A stretch of 12,764 nt of DNA, from positions 1 through 12,764 of the forward strand of contig JAFUQL010000107.1 in the NCBI GenBank assembly GCA_017472375.1, in the 5' to 3' direction. The position numbers were made by a program, and so were the translations under genes. Position 1 is the stretch's first letter, and every line of letters starts with the position of its first letter. The notes under the pieces were generated by a model. That model had not been told where the DNA came from, made no database searches, and saw only the letters and a list, made by a program, of their open reading frames with translations. Positions 5,728 to 12,764 of this stretch are shown piece after piece. The DNA comes from Oscillospiraceae bacterium (lineage in GTDB: Bacteria; Bacillota; Clostridia; Oscillospirales; Ruminococcaceae).

Positions 5728-5762
5728 AAGGGCCTTTCCCGCCGCAGGGAAGGGCCCTTTTT
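5728..5762 (+). terminator. Intrinsic terminator of ireB
   Basis: A 13-bp stem (5728-5740 with 5747-5759, one G-U wobble) and a 6-base loop are followed by an uninterrupted T run ending at 5762. It lies 25 bases after the ireB stop codon. Confidence 0.85.
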
Positions 5763-5763
5763 G

Positions 5764-5792
5764 TTGCATTATATGTATAATTTGCGTATAAT
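5764..5792 (+). promoter_or_regulatory. Promoter of the glycosyltransferase operon
   Basis: TTGCAT (5764-5769), exactly 17 bases, then a perfect TATAAT (5787-5792). A second TG-TATAAT (5774-5781) lies in between but lacks a -35 match. The -35 box begins right after the T run of the ireB terminator. The predicted start near 5799 leaves about 35 bases before the first gene. Confidence 0.7.
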
Positions 5793-5833
5793 AACAATGA
5801 CTATGGACTTTTTTAGGAAAGCGGGGGAGAGGC

Positions 5834-6937
5834 ATGCCTCCCATTCGGGTGCTGCAGGTGGTGCCGGCCATGAACGCCGGCGGCATGGAGACTTTTATCA
5901 TGAACGTCTACCGTGCCATTGACCGTGAAAAGGTGCAGTTTGATTTTCTGTACCATTACGATATGCCCTGCTTTTACGACGAGGAGATCCTGCGGCTGGG
6001 CGGGCGCATCACCAAGCTCACCGTCCGGCAGGACAACGATCTGCCCGGTTATCTGCGGGCGCTGAAAGAGTTCTTCGCAGCCCATCCGGAGTACCGGGTC
6101 ATCCACGGGCACTACAGCGGCTTTGGGATGTTCTACAACCCTGCGGCGAAGCGCAGCGGCATCACCGTGCGCGCGGGCCACAGCCACAACACGAACTATG
6201 AGAAAAACCTTGTGGGCACGCTGGACCGACTGATGAGCAGCCGGTTTTCTGCCGGGCTGACCCATCGCTTTGCCTGCGGCCAGGAGGCCGGCCGAGCCCT
6301 GTACGGCAGCAGACCCTTTACCTTCCTGCCCAACGGGGTGGATGCGGCGGCCTTCGCCCCCGACCCGGCAGTGCGTGCTTCCCTGCGCGCTGAACTGGGC
6401 GTTGGGGAAGGCGACCTGCTGCTGGGACACATCGGGCGCTTCTGCCAGCAGAAGAACCACGGCTATCTCATTGACATTTTTGAGGAGATCCACCGCCGCC
6501 GTCCGGATGCGAAGCTGGTGCTTCTGGGGCAGGGCGAGACCATGGATGCAGCGCGGGCACAGGCTGCCCCGCTGGGAGATGCGGTGGTGTTCGCCGGGGT
6601 GCGCAGCAACACCCGGGACTACTACGCCGCTATGGATGCCTTCCTGCTGCCCAGCCTGTTTGAGGGGCTGCCGGTGGTGCTGGTGGAGGCGCAGGCCGCA
6701 GGGCTGCCGTGCTTTGTGTCCGATACAGTGGACAAGACGGTTGATTTCGGTGGAAATATGCAGTTTTTGCCGCTGGGCAATGCGGCAGCATGGGCGGATG
6801 CGGTGTGTGCCTCGCCTCTTGCCAGGGCGGAGGATGCCCTTGAGCGCACCCGGGCGGCTGGGTACGACATCCGCACCACCGCCGCCAAACTGCAGGAATT
6901 CTATCTGAGCGAATATGAGAAGGCCCCGGCGCGGTGA
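5834..6937 (+). CDS. GT4-family glycosyltransferase, EpsF-like
   Basis: This is a 367-residue retaining GTB-fold glycosyltransferase of family GT4, a cytoplasmic or membrane-associated enzyme that moves a sugar from a nucleotide-sugar to a growing surface glycan. The N-terminal domain begins VLQVVPAMNAGGMETFIMN (6-24), the glycine-rich acceptor-side loop, and has HGHYSGFGMF and RAGHSHNT, typical of EpsF/capsule-type enzymes. The C-terminal domain shows LPNGVD (about 165-170), GHIGRFCQQKNH, and the EX7E motif with Glu277 and Glu285 in FEGLPVVLVEAQ, which binds the nucleotide-sugar. There is no signal peptide or membrane helix. A GGGGGAGAGG ribosome binding site precedes the ATG. It is the first gene of the operon and is G+C-rich. 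The sugar and acceptor cannot be read from sequence. Confidence 0.92.
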   Translation: MPPIRVLQVVPAMNAGGMETFIMNVYRAIDREKVQFDFLYHYDMPCFYDEEILRLGGRITKLTVRQDNDLPGYLRALKEFFAAHPEYRVIHGHYSGFGMFYNPAAKRSGITVRAGHSHNTNYEKNLVGTLDRLMSSRFSAGLTHRFACGQEAGRALYGSRPFTFLPNGVDAAAFAPDPAVRASLRAELGVGEGDLLLGHIGRFCQQKNHGYLIDIFEEIHRRRPDAKLVLLGQGETMDAARAQAAPLGDAVVFAGVRSNTRDYYAAMDAFLLPSLFEGLPVVLVEAQAAGLPCFVSDTVDKTVDFGGNMQFLPLGNAAAWADAVCASPLARAEDALERTRAAGYDIRTTAAKLQEFYLSEYEKAPAR

Positions 6938-6976
6938 CGATGCCTGGGCATACCGATAAAAAGGAGGGGACAGGCC

Positions 6977-7966
6977 ATGGACAAGCGCACAGAGGCGGCT
7001 TTGGCTCCGTTCATCAGCGTGGTGGTGCCGGTGTACAACGCCGCCCCGTGGCTGCCCGCTGCGCTGGAGAGCCTGCAGGCGCAGACCTTCACCGATTTTG
7101 AAGTCCTTTTGGTGGACGATGGCTCCACCGACGACTCGGCGGGCATCTGTGCGGAATGGTGTGAGCGGGAACCCCGCTTTTCCCTGATCCGGCAGGCCAA
7201 CGCCGGCCCGTCCGAGGCGCGGCTCACCGGCATCCGGGCGGCAAAGGGCGAATACCTCGCCTTTATGGATTCGGATGACCTGCTGGCCCCGGGGCATCTG
7301 GAACAGCTGGCTGCCGCCGCCCGGCAGGGGCACGACCTGTGCAGCTGCGGCTGGCAGCGGTTCTCGGGCGAGCCGCCCCGGGTGGAGCTGCCCAACGCGC
7401 CGGCCCTGCGGGTGGTGAGCGCCCCCGACCATCTGGATGCCCTGCTCCACGACAAGGCTTTGGGGTGGGGGCTATGGAACAAGCTGTATCGGCGCAGTCT
7501 GGTGCAGGCGGTGCAGTGGCCCGTGGGGGTGCGCCACAATGAGGACCTCTGGGCCAACTGGAGACTATTCCGTGGGGCGCAGTCCCTGTGCATCTGCCCG
7601 GCGCCCACCTATCTGTACCGGCTCAACGAGGCGTCGGCCAGCTCACGCCCGCCCACGCCCCGCGACCTGCGGGACCACATGACCGTGGCGGACGCCATCC
7701 GCGCCGACGCTGCGGGGGGGCCTGCCGAGGAGAGCGCGTTTGCCTTCCATTTTGAAAAGATGCTGTTCTTGTACAGTATGATCCTGCGCCGCGCTGACCA
7801 GACCCCCTATGCCGAAGTGAAGGCAGAGCTGGCTGAGCGCATCCGCGGGGACTTTGCCCGGGGGATGAGGAGCCCCCGGCTGGCCCCCGCCATGAAGGCC
7901 GCCGCCCTGCTGACCCGCTTCGGCGGGCCGGTGTACGGGCTGATGTGCCGCACGCTGCTCAAATGA
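6977..7966 (+). CDS. GT2-family glycosyltransferase
   Basis: This 329-residue protein has an N-terminal GT-A domain of family GT2, an inverting nucleotide-sugar transferase. Motifs are SVVVPVYNAAPWL (about 14-26), the nucleotide-binding LVDDGSTDDS with Asp47-Asp48, and the metal-binding FMDSDD with Asp98-Asp101. Further on are LWNKLYRR and VRHNEDLW, where the ED pair is typical of WcaA/EpsJ-like enzymes and probably holds the catalytic base. The C-terminal third is basic and partly helical and may contact the membrane, but it has no clear transmembrane helix. AGGAGGGG precedes the ATG. It starts 39 bases after the previous stop. Sugar specificity is unknown. Confidence 0.92.
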   Translation: MDKRTEAALAPFISVVVPVYNAAPWLPAALESLQAQTFTDFEVLLVDDGSTDDSAGICAEWCEREPRFSLIRQANAGPSEARLTGIRAAKGEYLAFMDSDDLLAPGHLEQLAAAARQGHDLCSCGWQRFSGEPPRVELPNAPALRVVSAPDHLDALLHDKALGWGLWNKLYRRSLVQAVQWPVGVRHNEDLWANWRLFRGAQSLCICPAPTYLYRLNEASASSRPPTPRDLRDHMTVADAIRADAAGGPAEESAFAFHFEKMLFLYSMILRRADQTPYAEVKAELAERIRGDFARGMRSPRLAPAMKAAALLTRFGGPVYGLMCRTLLK

Positions 7967-7997
7967 TTTGCGGCTTCCTGAACAGGGAGGAGACCTT

Positions 7998-9245
7998 ATG
8001 AATCTGCTGTTTCTCATCGATCAGGTGGACTACCCCTTTGCCCCCAACCCGGTGCTGGCACGCCGTGCCGCCGGTGCGCTGGCGGACATGGGGCACACCG
8101 TGCATCTTCTGGAGCTGTACGACGGCCAGCACCTGCCCCCGGACCCGCCCGAGGGCTGCCGGGCGTTCCTGCTGCCCTTTGCGGACGAGCGCCGAATGAA
8201 CGATGCGCTGGAGCATGGCAACAAGAACGGTGCCCCGGTGCCCCTGCGGCTGCTGCGGCTGGCCGCCCACCCCACTGCGGTGGCGGCGGCGGTGCGGCAG
8301 ATCGTTCTGCACCATCCGCGCCGCATCGATGCCTGCCGCGCTATGACCGAGCAGCTGGATGGCCGCTACCACTACGATGCGGTGTTCAGCGTGAATGCAC
8401 CCTTCCCCAGTGCCCAGTCGCTGCGGGATGCGAAGATCGGCGGCAAGAAACTGGTCTGGATGATGGACCCGCTCACCGGCGGCCCTGCCAGCCAGGGCCC
8501 CACTGCCGAGGCGGTGGAGCGCAGCCTGTGCGAGAAGATCGACCGCATCCTTATTACTGCCCAGATGGCCGAGCGGCTGGATGAGGGCAGCGGCGCGCTG
8601 GCTGCCTGCCGCCACAAGCTGCAGGTGATGGAGTTCCCCTGCATGGTGCCGCCTGTGGAAAAGGAGCCCGGGGCCGCCTCTGGCAAGCGCATCCGCTGTG
8701 CTTTTGTGGGCTCGCTGTACCCGGTCATCCGTACCCCCCATTACGCGCTGGAATTGTTCCGCTGCATGAACGACCCGGATCTGGAACTGGTGTTTGTGGG
8801 GGACGGCTGGCAGCACTACGCCGCCACTCTGCCGGACTCCTGCCGGCGGGTGATGGGCGAGCGGCTGCAGATCCTGGGCCAGGTGCCCTATGCCCGCGCT
8901 CAGGAAGAGGTGGCGAGGGCCGATGTGCTCATCAACCTGGGCAACCGGGAGAACAGCCAGCTGCCCAGCAAGATCTTCGAAATTTTTTCCAGCGGCAAGC
9001 CCGTGCTGAACCTGGCCAAGCGGCCGGACGACGTGGCCCTGCCCTACTTTGAGCGGTACCCTCTGGCCTGCACTGTGCTGGAGCGGGAGGGCACCGATCT
9101 GCAGGTCTGCGCCCGCGTGCGGGCTTTCCTGCACAAGAACGCGGGGCGCCGCCTGCCCTTTGAGCAGGCCGAGGAGCTGTTCCGCGCCAACACCCCCGCC
9201 GCTGTGGCACAGGCCCTGTTGGATGCAGTGGCCGCCTGCGGCTGA
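7998..9245 (+). CDS. GTB-fold glycosyltransferase, divergent GT4-like
   Basis: This 415-residue protein looks like a two-domain GTB glycosyltransferase. It starts NLLFLIDQVDYPFAPNPVLA, a Rossmann-like opening with an N-terminal acceptor loop. The second domain begins near CAFVGSLYP, continues with LELVFVGDGW, and carries LGNRENSQLPSKIFEIFSSG, the nucleotide-sugar site seen in GT4-type enzymes. The usual EX7E spacing is not kept: Glu precedes NSQLPSKIF and the next Glu is ten residues on, so the first Glu of EX7E may be lost, as in other LPSKIFE-type members. I choose ATG 7998 because GGAGG stands about 7 bases before it and the domain begins there; the in-frame TTG at 7968 lacks a good site. 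Its role in the operon is a sugar transfer to the same glycan, by inference. Confidence 0.85.
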   Translation: MNLLFLIDQVDYPFAPNPVLARRAAGALADMGHTVHLLELYDGQHLPPDPPEGCRAFLLPFADERRMNDALEHGNKNGAPVPLRLLRLAAHPTAVAAAVRQIVLHHPRRIDACRAMTEQLDGRYHYDAVFSVNAPFPSAQSLRDAKIGGKKLVWMMDPLTGGPASQGPTAEAVERSLCEKIDRILITAQMAERLDEGSGALAACRHKLQVMEFPCMVPPVEKEPGAASGKRIRCAFVGSLYPVIRTPHYALELFRCMNDPDLELVFVGDGWQHYAATLPDSCRRVMGERLQILGQVPYARAQEEVARADVLINLGNRENSQLPSKIFEIFSSGKPVLNLAKRPDDVALPYFERYPLACTVLEREGTDLQVCARVRAFLHKNAGRRLPFEQAEELFRANTPAAVAQALLDAVAACG

Positions 9246-9287
9246 GTTTGTCCTGATTTATTCGGATCTGAGAAAGGAGGCGCGGCC

Positions 9288-10553
9288 ATGCGTGTGCTGT
9301 GGCTGGTGAGCATCCTGCTGCCCAAGGCGGGCGGGGCGCTGGGCCTGCCCGCCGAGAATGCGGGCGGCTGGCTGGTAGGTCAGCTTGAAGCGCTGGGGCA
9401 AAAGGTGCCCCTCACCGTCTGCACCGTCAGCGGCCTTGTAAAGGCCCCCGCCCGCTGTACGGTGGACGGGGTGGACTATGTGGTGCTGCCTTCCGGCACC
9501 AAGGAGGCGTTTGCTGAGCTGCTGGCGCAGGAGAAGCCTGACCTTGTCCACCTGTGGGGCAGCGAGTACCCCCCGGTGCGCCCGATGCTGGATGCTGCCG
9601 AGCAGGGCGGTTTTGCGGTGCTGCTGAGCGTACAGGGCCTGATGGGCCCCTGCGCCGAGCATCTTCTGGACGGTGTTCCCCAGGAATACAGGGGCTCTTG
9701 CCTTGCCCAGCGTTTCATCGACAAGGTGGTGCCCGGCGGGCTGCTGGACAAGCAGCTGGCTCATTTTGAACGGCAGGCGGCGGTGGAAGCTGCCATGCTG
9801 CCCCGACTGCGCCATGTGACCGGCCGCACCGGCTGGGACCGCGCCGAGCTTGCGCGCCTTGCCCCGGAGGCCGCCTATTACCACTGCGGCGAGACGCTGC
9901 GCCCGGCCTTCTACGGCCCCCGCTGGGACCCCGCCGCCCACGACCCCGCCGCCCCGGTGCTGTTTTTGAGCCAGGGCAATTACCCGCTGAAGGGCCTGCA
10001 CCGGCTGCTGCAGGCCATGCCTGCCATACTGAAAAAGTATCCGTCGGCAAAGCTGGTCATCGCCGGGTGGCCCCCGCTGGAACGGGGCGCCCTGCTGCGG
10101 CCGGTCATCGACTGGATGTTCCCCTACCAGCGGTACACGAAAAAGCTCATCCGTACGCTGGGCCTTGAGGGTGCGGTGCGGTACACCGGCCCGCTGAAGG
10201 AGCCGGAGATGTGCCGGCAGTATCTGGCAAGCAGCCTGTATCTGCTGTGCAGCAGCATCGAGAACAGTCCGAATTCGCTGGGCGAGGCCATGCTGCTGGG
10301 GATGCCCTGCGTGGCCGCCGATGTGGGCGGTGTGAGCAGTATGCTGGAGCACGGCCGCGAGGGTCTGCTCTATCCGGCGGATGATCCCGCTGCGCTGGCG
10401 CAGGCCATCCTCAGTCTGCTGGATGACCCCGCCCGGGCTGCTGCGCTGGGCGAAGCCGCCCACGAGCGGGCCGTCCGCACCCATGACCCCGCCCGCAACG
10501 CAGCGGATCTGCTGAGTATCTACGAGACCATCTGTGGGCAGACGCCCGCATAA
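9288..10553 (+). CDS. GT4-family glycosyltransferase
   Basis: This 421-residue GTB-fold retaining glycosyltransferase of family GT4 opens with VLWLVSILLPKAGG and a glycine-rich NAGGWLVGQLEALG, the acceptor-side loop. VHLWGSEYP closes the first strand set. The C-terminal domain has LFLSQGNYPLKGLHRLLQA, where phosphate-binding Lys/Arg residues are expected, and SSIENSPNSLGEAMLLGMP with the EX7E pair Glu325 and Glu333. VAADVGG and GLLYPADDP follow as in most GT4 enzymes. A perfect AGGAGG lies 7 bases before the ATG. It starts 42 bases after the previous gene. There is no membrane helix. Donor and acceptor are unknown. Confidence 0.92.
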   Translation: MRVLWLVSILLPKAGGALGLPAENAGGWLVGQLEALGQKVPLTVCTVSGLVKAPARCTVDGVDYVVLPSGTKEAFAELLAQEKPDLVHLWGSEYPPVRPMLDAAEQGGFAVLLSVQGLMGPCAEHLLDGVPQEYRGSCLAQRFIDKVVPGGLLDKQLAHFERQAAVEAAMLPRLRHVTGRTGWDRAELARLAPEAAYYHCGETLRPAFYGPRWDPAAHDPAAPVLFLSQGNYPLKGLHRLLQAMPAILKKYPSAKLVIAGWPPLERGALLRPVIDWMFPYQRYTKKLIRTLGLEGAVRYTGPLKEPEMCRQYLASSLYLLCSSIENSPNSLGEAMLLGMPCVAADVGGVSSMLEHGREGLLYPADDPAALAQAILSLLDDPARAAALGEAAHERAVRTHDPARNAADLLSIYETICGQTPA

Positions 10554-10580
10554 AGCGCACTGCGCGCGAAAGGAGACCCC

Positions 10581-10889
10581 ATGAACATCGAAGCAACCAA
10601 TCTGGTCGTCGTCGTAATGGCGGCGCTGACCCTGTTTCTGCTCACCGGCCGCGGCGGCTATCTGCTGCTGGGCGGCAAGGCCGACCAGGCCAAGCGGGAG
10701 CAGTACGATGAAAAGAAGCTCAGCCGGGTGTTTGCCCTGGGCACCGGTGTCGTGACGCTGGAGCTGCTGGCACTGAGCCTGTGGCGGGAGCAGATGTCCA
10801 TTTGGGGCTTCTATCTGTTCGCGGCGGTCACCATTGGTGTGCTGGCGCTGGTGGGCAAGCTGGTCAACACCGTCTGCAGGAAGAAATGA
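10581..10889 (+). CDS. DUF3784 family small membrane protein
   Basis: This 102-residue protein has three hydrophobic segments, about residues 7-22, 50-67 and 73-94. Between the first and second lies a charged loop with GRGGYLLLGGKADQAKREQYDEKKLSR, matching the DUF3784 pattern (G-x-G, then a K-rich stretch ending YDxKKL). Function of the family is not known. AGGAG stands 5 bases before the ATG. It sits 27 bases after a GT4 gene, and its stop overlaps the next start by 4 bases (ATGA), so it is translated within the operon. It has no substrate-transport or enzyme motif. It may be a small accessory membrane protein of the surface-glycan system, or a bystander at the point where base composition changes. 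Confidence 0.82.
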   Translation: MNIEATNLVVVVMAALTLFLLTGRGGYLLLGGKADQAKREQYDEKKLSRVFALGTGVVTLELLALSLWREQMSIWGFYLFAAVTIGVLALVGKLVNTVCRKK

Positions 10890-11887
10890 CCGTGCAGGAG
10901 CAACAGGAAAGGGGGACCGTGGTGAAAAGGGAGAAACCTTTGGTGACGGTCGTCATTACCACATACAATCAGGAAAAATACATCGCTAAAGCGCTTGAAA
11001 GTGTGCTGGCGCAGAAAACCGATTTTGAGTTTGAGATCTATGTCAGCGAGGACTGTGGGACCGACGGGACTCGCGCGATCCTTCTGGAGTATGCCGAGCG
11101 GTATCCGGAACTCATTCGGCTGAACCTGAGAAACGAAAATGTGGGCATCAGCCGCAACTGGTATGAAGCGCTGTGTGCTGCACGGGGTGACTGGGTCTGT
11201 ACCCTGGAGGGAGACGACTGGTGGCTGGATGACTGCAAACTGCAAAAGCAGATGGACTTCCTTCGAGCCCACCCGGACTACGCTGCGGTGAGCCATACTC
11301 TGATGCAGATCGACGATGCCGGAAACACCTACGGCTGTGAACCGCATGATCCCCGTATTTTGGGCAAAGATGCTACGATGGAACTGTTTCTGCAGGGAGT
11401 GACGTATTCCTGTACTGCCTGTATGGTGCGAAATATTTTTCGGGATGCCGATCAGCTGCAGTATGATTATGTGACTGCCAACCGAAGCATTGCGGATTTT
11501 GCCTTGTGTATGCTGTATTTGCGGGCCGGCCGGGTGTTTGTGATGGACGAGCCCATGTCGGCCTATCGGGTGGCAGGTACCGATGTTCAGCATCAGAATT
11601 ACAATGCGACCCACGGCGCGGTGCAGAAATATAAAGATTTCCTCAGTGTGGTAGATGCGAGTGAAAAATATTTTGGATGCAGCGAGTACGACTTTGATGC
11701 CTGCCGACTGGCTGGGACCTTCTTTCCGTATTGTGATCGGGTGAAGGACGGAGGGCTGGCCGAGTTCCGTGCCGTTATGCGGGCGCATCTGCCGGTTTCA
11801 GCCCGCCGCCGTTGGCGGGGGTATTTTCTGCGTCGCTGCACCGTTTTGGCTCTGGCCCGGGTGAAACGAGGACTGAAGCATGGATAA
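10886..11887 (+). CDS. GT2-family glycosyltransferase with EDC variant of the DDGS motif
   Basis: The 333-residue protein starts at ATG 10886, overlapping the previous stop (ATGA). A later GTG pair at 10919/10922 with AAAGGGGG just upstream would shorten it by 11-12 residues and is a real alternative. The GT-A domain shows VTVVITTYNQEKYI (20-33), YVSEDCGTDGT (52-62) where most GT2 enzymes have DDGS, and EGDDWW (108-113), the metal-binding motif in the form typical of this subgroup. A Cys-containing C-terminal part follows. It probably adds one sugar to the glycan. Its base composition is lower than the four upstream transferases: 25 of 60 bases are G or C at 11461-11520, against 47 of 60 at 7321-7380. 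This hints at a different origin. Confidence 0.9.
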   Translation: MTVQEQQERGTVVKREKPLVTVVITTYNQEKYIAKALESVLAQKTDFEFEIYVSEDCGTDGTRAILLEYAERYPELIRLNLRNENVGISRNWYEALCAARGDWVCTLEGDDWWLDDCKLQKQMDFLRAHPDYAAVSHTLMQIDDAGNTYGCEPHDPRILGKDATMELFLQGVTYSCTACMVRNIFRDADQLQYDYVTANRSIADFALCMLYLRAGRVFVMDEPMSAYRVAGTDVQHQNYNATHGAVQKYKDFLSVVDASEKYFGCSEYDFDACRLAGTFFPYCDRVKDGGLAEFRAVMRAHLPVSARRRWRGYFLRRCTVLALARVKRGLKHG

Positions 11888-12764
11888 GACGATGAAAAAA
11901 CAGCCGTTGCTGTCGGTCATCGTGCCGGTGTATAAGGCAGAAAACACCTTGGACGCCTGCATCGAGAGCATTCTCAAACAGGAGGTGGACGGCCTTCAGG
12001 TGATCTTGATCGTGGACGGTAGTCCCGACCGCTCGGGGATCCGGTGTGACCAGTGGGCTGAAAAAGATCCCCGGGTGATGGTCCTGCATCAGCCCAACCG
12101 GGGGGTAAGTGCCGCCCGCAATACGGGTCTCGATCATGCGCAGGGGCGATACATCACCTTTGTGGATTCGGATGACCGATTGCTTGACGGCTTATATGCC
12201 AGAGCATTGCCTGCAATGGAAAAGGAAGATCTAAGCGTATATCTGTTCGGGGTACAATTCTCAGACGGCAGCATCCCCTGGCCGCTGAAGGAAGCGTGCT
12301 ATGATGATCTGAACGGCCTTGTGCCGGATCTGGAGCAACTGGTGGTGAAAACCGGCACGCTGGCAGTTTTATACAATAAGATCTATCGGGCAGAACTGCT
12401 GGATGGGATCCGTTTTGATGAGACCCTGAAAGTGAATGAGGACCTCAAACTGAATCTGGAAGTTTTCAGTCGCCCCGGATTGGGTTCGCTCCGTTTTGAC
12501 CCGCAGCCCGGTTACTGGTACGAGGCGGCTGCACCGGGAAGTCTGTCTCGTCGGATGCGGACGGATCTTCTGGAAGCCGAAGCGATCACGCGCCCGGCAT
12601 ATGCTGCGTTTTTGAGAGCGGTTGGAGCAAATGAAGGGGAGCAGGAGCGCTTGCTGAAGGCGCGCCACGCCAATGTGTGTGTGGCTCAGTATGGTGTGCT
12701 TACCGGGCCGGGTAAGGTGAAGTTTTCCACAAGAAGAGCACTGTTCAGTGAAATTCTTGCTGAC
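11880..12764 (+). CDS. GT2-family glycosyltransferase, 3' end beyond window
   Basis: The frame is open for 295 codons from ATG 11880 to the last base with no stop, so the gene is cut by the window edge. GAGGA stands 7 bases before the ATG, and the start overlaps the previous stop by 8 bases, indicating translational coupling. The N-terminal GT-A domain reads LLSVIVPVYKAENTLDACI (10-28), then IVDGSPDRSG with Asp46, and FVDSDD (94-99). The first motif has Val-Asp where most members have Asp-Asp. NKIYRAELL and KVNEDLKLNLEVF follow, with the ED pair expected near the catalytic base. Composition is low in G+C like the gene before it. It is probably a further sugar transferase of the same surface-glycan cluster. 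Confidence 0.9.
   Translation, partial: MDKTMKKQPLLSVIVPVYKAENTLDACIESILKQEVDGLQVILIVDGSPDRSGIRCDQWAEKDPRVMVLHQPNRGVSAARNTGLDHAQGRYITFVDSDDRLLDGLYARALPAMEKEDLSVYLFGVQFSDGSIPWPLKEACYDDLNGLVPDLEQLVVKTGTLAVLYNKIYRAELLDGIRFDETLKVNEDLKLNLEVFSRPGLGSLRFDPQPGYWYEAAAPGSLSRRMRTDLLEAEAITRPAYAAFLRAVGANEGEQERLLKARHANVCVAQYGVLTGPGKVKFSTRRALFSEILAD

Noticed and set aside
5813..7450. Long minus-strand frame of 545 codons opposite the first two glycosyltransferases
   Set aside because: The plus-strand genes have full motifs and ribosome binding sites; the antisense product has low-complexity composition and no recognisable domain.
9258..10484. Minus-strand frame of 408 codons opposite the second GT4 gene, and a similar one at 7959-9134
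   Set aside because: Both are Gln/His/Gly-rich shadows in the reverse frame of clear glycosyltransferases.

Overview
The window reads as chromosomal DNA of a high-G+C Firmicute, most likely a gut Oscillospiraceae/Ruminococcaceae in the Faecalibacterium-Gemmiger-Subdoligranulum range. This is an inference from Firmicutes-type proteins (MazF/EndoA, IreB, DpaA/DpaB, AcpS, DUF3784), strong AGGAGG-type ribosome binding sites and a G+C content well above 60% in most genes. It carries no rRNA, tRNA, CRISPR array or transposase that I can see.

Left part (1-2643, minus strand): a small papain-like (C39-like) protein of unknown role (257-745), murC (813-2198) with a strong intrinsic terminator behind it, and a short A+T-rich orphan gene (2272-2643) whose 3' end seems to contain the murC promoter. 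Positions 1-256 hold no convincing gene, but do hold a terminator for the C39-like gene and a possible dispersed repeat.

Middle part (2644-5767): an intergenic region of about 350 bases, then dpaA-dpaB on the plus strand (dipicolinate synthase subunits A and B). A bidirectional terminator separates these from the convergent pair acpS-mazF on the minus strand. A divergent promoter region at 5237-5457 serves acpS-mazF to the left and a single-gene ireB unit to the right. The mazF toxin has no visible antitoxin beside it, and dpaAB stand alone without aspartate-pathway or other sporulation genes.

Right part (5764-12764, plus strand): a glycosyltransferase operon. Its promoter starts directly at the end of the ireB terminator. 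It encodes four densely packed G+C-rich glycosyltransferases (GT4, GT2, GTB-fold, GT4), a small DUF3784 membrane protein, then two GT2 enzymes of clearly lower G+C, the last cut off by the window edge. All are cytosolic, nucleotide-sugar-using types, so the cluster probably builds a cell-surface polysaccharide or glycolipid. No priming transferase, flippase or polymerase is inside the window. The drop in G+C near 10,900 suggests a junction between a stable operon and an exchangeable serotype-like part.

Most of the window is ordinary housekeeping and surface-glycan content. The least explained items are the C39-like protein at 257-745 and the A+T-rich orphan at 2272-2643. I saw no convincing new multi-gene system.
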